Shown here piece by piece: positions 34,316 through 44,400 of a DNA stretch of 64,000 nucleotides (positions within the stretch are counted from its first letter, which is position 1; each line of letters begins with the position of its first letter). The notes beneath the pieces were generated by a model. It was given only the letters and a program-made list of their open reading frames with translations, was not told the origin of the DNA and ran no database searches. Source of the DNA: Triglochin maritima (Eukaryota > Streptophyta > Magnoliopsida > Alismatales > Juncaginaceae); contig OY821777.1 in assembly GCA_963682175.1 (NCBI GenBank), positions 2,373,501 to 2,437,500 of the forward strand. Direction: 5' to 3'. The translations under genes and the position numbers were made by a program.

Positions 34316-37096
34316 ATGGCGACCATTCTGTTCCCGTCACCGCCCTCACGGCTCCACCACCACCACCACCTTCTCCTCTCCTCCCCTCGCCCGAACACCC
34401 TCCGGATCCGCTGCTCCGCCGATGAGGCCTCCTCGACCACCGCGGAACCCGAGGGCTGGACCGGCGGGGAAGGCGTGGCGGAGACCTCGGAGTCGTCGTT
34501 GGAGTTCTCCTCCCTCATCTCCGCCGACAACGTCCAGAAGGCCCTCAGAGGCGTTGGTAAGTGGTCCCTGTCTTCTTCTCTGGTTGGTAGGGTTTGTTGC
34601 TGAGATTTCGGTTTTAGTGTGCAGCTATTACGAGTGCGGATCACTATGGGAGGTTGGGGATCGCCAGAGGTACTTCTTATGATAAGGTAAAAGCAAAACT
34701 TGAGGTTGCGTTTCGAGGCATCGTTACAAATAGATCGCATGGTTCGTGTTCAAACGACAATTAGCGTCTGTTTGGGGGGGGGGGGGGGGGGGGGGAACGT
34801 TATTATATTTATAATTTTTTTTTGATACCTGATTTTTTTTAATGTGGCAACCAAAAACCAAAGCTATTATTGAAGTCATTGTCCTCGTTAACTTCAGGCT
34901 CGAGGTGTTTGAATAATAATATTACTTCAATTCAAATGTAACTTGACCTTTTCTTGTTGGAAATATTAAAGCATGGTGAGCCCATGCAATGTAATTTGGA
35001 CTCTTGTTGATCGTCGAGGGAGCTCCACGTCAACTTGATGTAATGAAATAAAGGTTTAAGGTTCACGTCGAGGGAGCTCCACATCCTAAGCGTGTTTCTA
35101 CTTCAACTCAGGAACTAGCCTGGGAGTTCCAACTTAAGTGATTTTTAAGTTTTGATTTTCTTGAAAATTGAAGGTTGAAGTAGGGTGCTTACCTAGTTTT
35201 GTGGTGATTTAGTGATGGACTAATTTCATTCTTTAGTATAGGGTGGAGATGGTAAAAGATGTTTAATATTTGGTTTTAACATGGGAAATCTTTTCTCGAA
35301 GAGCATACGCCATTTTTAGCTTAAGTTATACACCTTTAGGCCATTTTCCTTTGATGTTTAAACAAATTGGACAATGAAGAAATTATTTTTCCCCTTTACA
35401 TGAGTGTTTGTTTTTCATGCAAATCTTTCCAAATATTTTTGTAAATATCTACTAATTCTTCACCATGAAAATTGTATTAATTAGATTCGCCATTAGGTTG
35501 AGTTGGGAAATGGTCAAAATTGCTCATTATCATCATCATGCTTTTATTTTCCTCTTGATTACCTTGGGCCCATAATATTCCTAAAAATTGTATTGTATTT
35601 AAAAACAATGTGCCAATCCAACTAATGAATATGATCAAATTTTCATTTCAGTCTAACTCATCGTAAAACGGGTTGAGTCTCAAGCTCAACTTTAGGTTTG
35701 TTAACAATCAAGCTTACCTGTCTTGACTCAGTTAGAGTCGGTGAGTCTTCGCCAAATTATTGTATGTCTACACATAGCAGTATATGTGATCATATTACTA
35801 GGTACGATTACATCAATTTCAAAAAGTTTGTATGCATAAAATAGAATGATTTAGAAAAACATTTTCAATTTACATATGCAAAAAATCTAAATTGTTTGTT
35901 TATACTAAATTAAACTCAAACTTGAGTGCGGTTTGAAATTTATCAAGTTAGAATCATGCCCAAATGTAGGCTTATTAAGGAAACAAGCCCAAGCTTAAGC
36001 TAGTTCAACACAATTTAGCCGGGCTCGTTCAAAATGTTTGCCACTAGGTAGTTGGATGGTAAGTTGTACCTTTTATAATGAATTAATATAGCCATGTTCA
36101 TACTGCTAGATTATATTATGAAAAAGACTAAATAGTCCATAGCAAAATTTAGGGAGTCTGATGTTTGTGTCTGTAGAATCTATTTATTTCCCTCCAAGAC
36201 CTTTCGGTCACAACTCGTAATAGGTTATTGTGAATTGTAGGTGGAAGTGGCCTACAAAGAATAAGTGTGAAGAGCTAGCGAACCAAGGTCTGGATGAAGA
36301 GGAAACCAACAATAGAATGTTGCTCTTGAAGGTTAGTTCTCAAACCTCAATTACTATTTTTAAGATCAAAAGCTGTATTCCTTTTTTCCATTGTGATAAA
36401 TACATGATTAAAACTGCTGCAGGAATCATATGAGATATTGTCATCTGAAGAAGAGAGAAGATTATATGACTGGAGTCTGGCGAGGAGTGAAAATTCAGAT
36501 AGATATCTCTGGCCCTTTGAGGTCGATATCACGCAAACACCAACACAGATTCCACCACCGGGGGTAATTATATTTCCTGCTCACGTATTAATGTCCTTCA
36601 TGTGCTTCCATTTTCATATACTGCCTTAATGATAAAAAAAATCAACTTATTTGATTGAGATTAATCTGGATGAAACTGTCAATTGAGCTAACGAAATACC
36701 AGTCCTTTGTTGCTGCATTTGTTTAGTTTAATATGAAAATGACGAATTCCCTTCTGTTGTACTGTTGTTGGTCTTATATGGAGTTATATATGTGAAAGTT
36801 TGTATACCATAACTATAGTACGTAACAAATCGTCATCCTAAACCCTGCTCCTCCAGTTTTCAGGGAAGGCCCTTTTGAATCGGTTTAACTCAGAAAAGAA
36901 GTTTCATCCGCCATATTTTTGAAATTTGTCAGTTGTCTTTAGGATTTTATTTTGTGAAAGTTGAGTTAGTCTTCAGAAGTTATGTTTCATGGTTTTGCAG
37001 GAAGCAGAGGACGTTGGGCCCACAAGGCTTGTCGGGTCTTTTTTCCTGACATGGTTACTCTTATCAATTGCACTCTCCGTAACATTAAACAGATAA
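34316..37096 (+). CDS. ndhU: Chloroplast NDH complex subunit U (J-like protein)
   Basis: Thylakoid NDH-1 subcomplex A/ED-linked subunit used in cyclic electron flow. Exons: 34316-34556, 34625-34686, 36241 or 36248-36331, 36423-36563, 37001-37096. Exon 1 encodes a Ser/Pro/His-rich transit peptide and then SLISADNVQKALRGV. Exon 2 gives DHYGRLGIARGTSYDK. Exon 4 gives YDWSLARSENSDRYLWPFEV, and exon 5 gives EDVGPTRLVG plus a hydrophobic C-terminal membrane segment. With the upstream acceptor at 36240, exon 3 opens VEVAYK and then hits TAA, one base out of frame with the conserved NKCEEL that follows. The AG at 36246-36247 would restore the frame and give 207 residues with two fewer codons. Arabidopsis NdhU is about 218. 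MULE-2 ends 135 bp upstream. Confidence 0.88.
34774..34795. repeat. Poly-G tract of 22 bases in ndhU intron 2
   Basis: An uninterrupted G run 87 bp after the exon 2 donor. Its length may be unreliable. Confidence 0.9.
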
Positions 37097-37763
37097 GGAA
37101 ATCCATGGGCCATCGGCCCGTCAAGAAATCAAATGGCTCACCCTTGTGTAGATATTTCTCTCGGTTGGCGTTGACTGTGTTATTGTAAACATGAATGTAA
37201 ACACCGCACTTTTTGTCGATAAAGTTGCGCCAAATAAGGTCCTCCAAAGTCCTGTGTTTTGCTGACGTTTGCAATTTTGCATTGCCAAAAAAGGGTAAAG
37301 TAATACTTTCATACGTGCTATCGATGTGCTATGATTGATTTGTTTGAAAATCTTATAGAGAAGAAAATCGAGTTCATAGGGCAACTTATTATTGATTGAT
37401 AAGTACTTACATGATGAGTAGGGATCCATCATCCTCAACTTATGTTAAATCAATTTGTCTTCTAATAACTTGAATTTTAATCTTTAAATGAACAATTCAA
37501 ATTGTAAATTTTGGTATTGGAGATTAGGATTTATATCAGCTATGTCGGATGAAAATTATAAAAAATGACGTATAACATTTGTCAAAAAAACCGACTTCAT
37601 GTAAAAGACACGGCTTTCGAACTAAAACAAAAAAATATAGTTTTTACTACTAAAGATAGTTACAAAAACATAATTTTTGAAAGCACAAGAAAAAAAAACT
37701 TTTAAAGATCAGAATTGAATCATAGTTTTCATCAAATTTATTTGCTTTCCAATGGGTAGAGAT
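37097..37763. other. 3' flank of ndhU
   Basis: AT-rich; the first part is probably the ndhU 3' UTR. The 9-mer GGTAGAGAT at 37755-37763 is the left target-site copy of element B. Nothing else was recognised. Confidence 0.5.
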
Positions 37764-38050
37764 GGAAAACGATTAGTGGACGCTAGCGTTCGGGACGCGC
37801 GCTTATGTGGCCAGCCCAGTCAGCAGACGCGTTTGAGTTGGCAGTCTCTACAGAAAAAGTTTATTTTTTATTTTATTCCTCGTTTCGTACAAATGTCTAC
37901 ATCCCTCCATCCCTCATTAATGCGTCTCAAATCACTCATTTTCCATGAACATTTTGGCTCTCCTACACAGCACAGGAGACTTGTTATAAATCTCAACATG
38001 CGTCTTCCTTTTTCTTCCCTTCTCTTCTGTGGTCCTACCTCTGTGCTTTG

Positions 38051-38410
38051 ATGGAAATCGTTCATGTGTCTTTCCAAGTGGAGCAGCCGACAAACGTTCC
38101 TAAGGAGGAGATGTTTTTCCCCTCTTTCGAAGAAGCCCAAACATTTTACGTTGCTTATGCCGATTCTTGTGGTTTTTGTGTTAAGAAAAGGCATCACACC
38201 CGTTTGTTTGCTACCTCTGGGTCAGATGTTAATGTGCTGGAACGAGATGCAATGGTGTCAAAGCTTCCGAGGATTTTGGCGTGTGCCGATTCTTGTGGTT
38301 TTTGTGTTAAGAAAATGCATCACACCCGTTTGTTTGCTACCTCTGGGTCAGGTGTTAATGTGCTGGAACGAGATGCAATGGTGTCAAAGCTTCCGAGGAT
38401 TTTGGCGTGA
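38051..38410 (+). pseudogene. FAR1-like DNA-binding domain fragment with internal duplication
   Basis: An ATG frame of 119 codons. FFPSFEEAQTFYVAYADSCG with the following FCVKKRHHTR matches the start of the FAR1/FHY3 zinc-binding domain, which itself derives from MULE transposases. A 126 bp unit (38158-38283) is repeated in tandem and in frame (38284-38409) with only a few changes, so the fragment ends after the second copy. No catalytic core is present. It is probably a captured or relic transposase 5' end rather than a working gene. Confidence 0.65.
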
Positions 38411-38545
38411 TGTTCTACTGTTAAAAGTTCAATCAGAAAGTTCTATGCTTTTGCGTATAATTCCACATATACAACAAACAAGACCAAAGTCATCCTTAAG
38501 AATGTAGGAATGATCACATTCTTCTTCATTTTCTTCATGTACAGC

Positions 38546-39480
38546 AGTTGTATGTCTGTTCGGAATAAGAAGTCAGTCTGTTCGGAATATGTTGTGTGTC
38601 TGTTCGGAATAAGAAGTCTGTCTGTTCGGATTAAGTGGTGTGTATGTTCGGAATACTTTCTGTTCCATTTCTGCACAAATTTTCAACATAATCTGGACAA
38701 ACATTTTACATAAACTGGACAAACTTTTTACATAAACAAGACAAGTTTTCTACATAAACAAGACAATCTTTCTACATAAATAATACAAACTTTCTGTTCC
38801 GTTTCTGGACACACTTTCTATGCTTTTGCGTGTAATTCCACATATACAACAAACAAGACCAAAGTCATCCTTAAAAATGTAGGAATGATCACATTCTTCT
38901 TCATTTTCTTCATGGAGAACAGTTGTATGTCAGTTCGGAATAAGAAGTCTATCTGTTCGGAATATGTTGTGTGTCTGTTCGGATTAAGTTGTGCGTCTGT
39001 TCGGAATAAGAAGTCTGTCTGTTCGGAATATGTTGTGTGTCTGTTCGGAATAAGAAGTCTGTCTGTTAGGAATAAGAAGTCTTTCTGTTCGGAATAAGAA
39101 GTCTGTCTGTTTGGATTAAGCTGTGCGTCTGTTCGGAATAAGAAGTCTGTCTGTTCGGAATATGTTGTGTGTCTGTTCGGAATAAGAAGTCTGTCTGTTC
39201 GGAATAAGAAGTCTTTCTGTTCGGAATAAGAAATATGTCTGTTCGGAATAAATAGTCTGTCTGTTCGGAATATGTTGTGTGTCTGTTCGGATTAAGTTGT
39301 GTGTCTGTTCGGATTAAGTTGTGTGTCTGTTCGGAATATGTTGGGTGTCTGTTCGGATTAAGTTGTGTGTCTGTTCGGAATAAGAAGTCTGTCTGTTCGG
39401 ATTAAGTTGTGCGTCTGTTCGGAATAAGAAGATTGTCTGTTCGGAATATGTTGTGTGTCTGTTTGGATTAAGTTGATCCA
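38546..39480. repeat. Minisatellite of element B
   Basis: Dozens of 17-19 bp units of the type GTCTGTTCGGAATAAGAA with variants GGAATATGTTGTGT and GGATTAAGTTGTG, in two blocks (38546-38660 and 38924-39480). It shares the CGGAATAAG core with element A. Confidence 0.88.
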
Positions 39481-39747
39481 ACCTAAAAGTTAAAAACAAT
39501 ATTTTATTATGATAAGTCTGGACTCTGCATGAATAAAGGGTCTGCACGCTGTCCTAGGGTCTGCACGCTGTCCTAGGATCTGCACTATCTGTGTATTGGG
39601 AAAAGAATCGTTCAACCTAAAGAACCGACGTTTTTAAGAAGACCAAAGCACGTGAAGAGAAATTTTGCTGACTGGACGCTGACTCAACACGTCCACGTAA
39701 GGCGCGTCCGTGACGCCCGCGTCCGTGTATAAGGACTCGGTAGAGAT

Positions 39748-40013
39748 AGGGCTTAGCGAAATTCGGGTCGGACCGAAATTTTGGACCGACCCGACCCAAC
39801 CTGGACCAAACCAACCTGAATTTATTCGGTCTGGTCTTTGGTACACCGGATACTATAAATTAGGATCTTGGTCCAGTCCGGTTCAATCTAGTCCCAGACC
39901 GACGCTCAATCCCGTGAGCAAAATTCACGTCGAACCCGAATTTATTCGGTCCTCCAGATACCAAAAATTCGGGTATCGGTCCAGTCCAGTCCGGTCCCGG
40001 ATTCTCGGTCCTA
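39748..40013. mobile_element. MITE-like insertion rich in CGGTCC/GGACCG motifs
   Basis: A 266 bp segment made of ATTCGG, GGTCC and GGACC motifs in both orientations, bounded by GGTAGAGAT on the left (39739-39747, shared with element B) and right (40014-40022). Terminal inverted repeats are weak. This composition (AGGG.TTAGCGAAATTCGG start) resembles small non-autonomous DNA elements common in plants. Confidence 0.5.
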
Positions 40014-40022
40014 GGTAGAGAT

Positions 40023-41456
40023 AGACATTTGCTTTGCACACAATTTTTTCTCCTGTGGAAAGCCAAGGGAAATTGGATGACTTAACAAGTGTGACAACAA
40101 TTTGTTTGGAACAAAAATTGCTGGAATACCTTGGAATCTTAGTGCACAATATAACCATACCTGTTCGTATATTGGTTGGCATTGGCATGGAAATGACACA
40201 CCCTTACGTCTGACCGTTGTTGGGAAAAATATAACATTTCTAGTTATATGGTCTACAATGGATGCAAATCCTAGAAAGATCAATCAACCAGCTATAAGAC
40301 TGTAAAATTTAATTAATCCAACCCTTCTTGAGCAGGGAAATGAACACAGTCGCGTGTTGTTTGGTGTAATATATTTTTCCCTTTTGCAATAACAAACCAT
40401 ATGTTTAACATGATTCTCGATTTCTTATAGAATAGTGAGTCTTATAAAAGAAAGAATGAGCAACAAATTAAGGATATAAACTAATTCAGAATTTTACCAT
40501 ATAAATAAGTCCGTACAACAAGCCGAGATATTCAATCCCGAAAATCAAAGCTTTTATAGACAACAAAATATATTAATATATAAATCACGACGGTAAGCTT
40601 TTTGTGTAAAACACCATCTAAGCCAACTCATCTCAATGGGTCGAATTCTGACTTTAATATGATCAACACCAAGGATCATACCACAACCAAGCAACTTGTG
40701 TCAAGAATCATATGCCTAAATAGGCCGAATTAGTTGGGAATTATTTACAGGGAGATAGGAGTGACGTAAAACAAATTAGGAAAAAATGTAGATGTTGTTT
40801 ACCAATGTGACACTAGTCACTACTTCACCATCTAACTTTACTCGTGAGCAATAATGTATTTAACATCTTGCATGTGATTTAACATTTAGAGAGACATATA
40901 TATGTGGTTACCGGTGAAGGTGATTCAAATTATAAGATCAAGAAGCACAAGATAACCAATTCAAGGTAAGCTGAATCCGTAATACCTTCCCTTCCATGTC
41001 TTTACCCCTTGATGCATTTAATGACCTTCGTGAATAAAAAATAAATGAAATCTATAAACCATACCTTTATTCATACAAAAGCCCGGCAAAGATCGTGGCG
41101 ACTCATAAATCATCAAAACCCCAATGCTTTACTGCAGGTAAAACACGGTTATGAAATCATCCATACCTCAAACCAAAATAGAAATAATTAGGATCAGATA
41201 ATGCGATTGTAGAAAATATGAACAAACTTTTAAACCTCCCAATTCTCAATAATCTTTTAAGTAAGAGAAATATTCACAGATTATAATCCTTTTTACAGAT
41301 ATAGCTAAATTTATTGAGTAGAAACAAGGAGTGGATAGTCAAAAGTGGGAAATCCAAGATCTAACTTTACCTCTGGAGATGCTTCAATAGTGCAACTTCA
41401 TGTTTTTTCGTTGCAACATGCTTAATAAGCAGAGCTAAAAGTAGCATAAAGCTCTT
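40023..41456. other. Intergenic, 3' flank of the DWNN gene
   Basis: AT-rich. The part next to 41456 should be the 3' UTR of the minus-strand DWNN gene. I recognise no coding sequence in the rest. Confidence 0.45.
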
Positions 41457-44400
41457 TCATTGACGCTGCCTTATGCGTTTAGAGTAATGGTCTTCTTCAG
41501 AGTAATGTGGAGGGCCAATCATTTCCCATCTTTCACCACCTACATGGCTACCTTTATTTACATCAATTCTCTTGCAATGCCTTGAACTCTGACTGGACCT
41601 TTTTTCCTTCTGATGTCTGCTACTAGAGTCAGAATTTGTTTGTCTGTGAGACATGTACTCTGGCTTTGTTTTTTGACTCCCAGCCTTCCCATTTTCATCG
41701 AGCGACTCTTTCTGGTGCTTATGGTGATTTCTCCGATCACTAGTATCACTACCATGCCCCCCTTCACTGTGTTTCTTGGGTTTGTTGTCAGAGCCACGGT
41801 TATTCTTCTCCTTGCTATGATATTTGAATTTGATAGAAGAATCATGAAAATCAATGTCTCGCTTATCAGAATAATGTTTTATAGGAGCCTTTTGGGTAGA
41901 GAAACGAGATCCTCCTTCATACTTATTATTAGTGGAAGGGGTTCTTTCATCAGAGCATACAGCTACCCTGTTAGGAAAGGGGCTACGAGAATTTCTCGCA
42001 CGTGAACAGTTCCTGCGCAATCTTGAACCAGAGTAGCTTCTTGAAGTATCTGAATCTGCTCCAATGTCACTGTCGGTGGATCTTCTTGGAAAGTCTTTAT
42101 AGTCATCTTCGTTAAAATCATTATCAAAAGATCTCCTTTCTCTGAAGCAATAGAAATCGATAGTCACATGAATGAATACGTAAAGAATATGTATCAGGTG
42201 TTACAGGATTGCCCTAATATAAAATAAAAAAAGATTGTATCCTCTTTCTTTATGGAACAGTGCAATCAACTGTTATAAGTTAGCAATCCAAATATTAGAT
42301 TAGACGAGAAATCCAACTAAAACGAGAAATGGTAAACTAAGTTCCACATCATTTACCTATCATGTTCAGTCATAAGTCGTAGCTTGCGTTCTCTGTCTTG
42401 AAGGTCCAACACCTCAGCCTGGGTAGGAGGACATTCAACTCCCGGCATTATAACTGGTGCAGCAGATGGCATCCTGATTTATTCACAGAGAATAAAATCT
42501 CAGCAAGGTAAATCTTCTAAAGCAACACTTTTTGAAGAAAAGGGCTGCAAAGGTTACCAATTTGCAGGTAACCCTGAATAGAGAGTTGGCACGTAAGATG
42601 GAACGGCAAACGGTGGCATGTAAGATGGGACCATGCGGGGATCAAAAGGCAACGCTGCAGATGCGCCATACAAAGGGGGGTGTTGCCCTAAGGCAGGGAA
42701 TGAGTTTGGGCCCCAGTTATATTGTCCATAAGCTGGCATGCCCCCGGTAAACATTGCGTCTCCTGACAATCCTAAATTTGAAACTCATACTAGCTTATCA
42801 TGCAGTACTTATGAAAAAATATATGAAATTTCATACTTGTGTGAACCATTGAGTAGGGATTAGCAGCAGCAGCAGGGCAATCTCTGAATAAATGGTCTGG
42901 AGAACCACATGTATAACAATTGCGCTCCCCCTGTTTAAAAAAGTTAAGTACGTGTAAGCACTCTCACAAATAACCCAGTTCCTGACTTGAAACACTTGAA
43001 ACTCTATGAAAAAGATATAGCACCTACTCCTGCAACAGAATAGGGAAATATCATATATGTGTTAATCTCACCTTTCTGTATCTGCTAGTATGTGCCAAAC
43101 TTCCTTCATCTGAAAAAGAAAGGGGATTGTTGATGACGAATCGAAGACATAGAAGTGACTACATTAGAAATTGATCAAAAGAAGAAATGCAAAATATGCT
43201 AAATGAAAATGAAATAGCATTTTTGTTAATGTTAAGATAGGACTAGCTTGAAAAAAGTATCATACCCATGGTAGCTGCAAATAACCCCTTCCTTTTCTTT
43301 GACACCGGATCAACTGTTAGACAAAAAATGGTAATTCATATAAATGATTAATATATAAATTGCCATAATGTCCCACACATTGCATACTATGCATTACAGA
43401 AGCTCGTTCCTTTGGGGGGAAAGGCATAACCTTGGTGATACAAAAAAAGGCATAAACATTATGAGGTCACTGTTTTTTTTATGTCAATCATTAAGATGTC
43501 ACTGATGAAGAAACTAAACCAATTATTGAGGTAAGATTCAAAGGCCTAAAATCTTAATCCACACACCTCATGCATTGCGGCTGAGAGTTGTAAGCCATAA
43601 ATATACTGGCACGTCACATACTACTGTCCCATGATAATTAATCGTTTTTAAAACTTCAAAATCAACAAATTCAGATTCCAAAACATGCACACGTACGAGA
43701 AAATATGGTCGAATAGTCAACTAAAACATCAACAATTCAGAATTATATGATACGGTTAAAATTATAACCTTAATGTTTTACTGGTTTGAGTCACTATTTT
43801 ATTCTAGTTTCATGCGGCGTTCTTCTCTCGAGTCTCCAAGCCCAACTCGTAGTCCTTCATATTTGACGTGGTATTTGACCACAAAGTTTATAAAGGCTTA
43901 ATGAGTCAAAAGTGTATCTTCCAGCATTGCTACCGCATAGGGTTCCCTCTTTGACCAATGTAAGAGATGATTGATATGTTGCATTTAGATCCTAGTTCCT
44001 GAAAACAAATGAATATCAACTGGCTGCATCTAGTAGTCATTCTCTGTAAGCCCCATTGTACAAAACTTGTTAAACAATACTGATTCTTTACATCCAAAAA
44101 GATCCAGAAAAGAACCAGTCGTCAATCCAAGTGATGTTAACCTCCAAATGAATGCAATTTGATGCAAGAATCTTCTAGTTAAACTGTAAATAAGGCATTT
44201 CAAAACAAATCAACCACGATCATCAACTTGTGACTACATGTTGCACAGCAATGTCCAAATACTGGCCAAAAAATTGTTTGGCATATTCTGGTGATCATAA
44301 AATGCAGTATGTTTGCCAGTTAAGTTGCTATAGAAAATCACTCAAAAAGACTCAGCACAAGTTTTATGCAAGGTGTAAATACTCTTTAAGTCCCTCGTTG

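Larger units (their letters stand above)
37764..39738. mobile_element. Element B: non-autonomous MULE with FAR1 fragment
   Basis: A 1,975 bp element flanked by GGTAGAGAT (37755-37763 and 39739-39747). The ends have imperfect inverted repeats around GTGGACGC / ACGGACGC and GGGACGCGCGC. It is related to element A in reverse orientation: shared GGACGC ends, the GTCCTAGGGTCTGCAC block, and a CGGAATAAG minisatellite. A 378 bp internal period duplicates the block beginning TATGCTTTTGCGT at 38441 and 38819. Confidence 0.82.
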
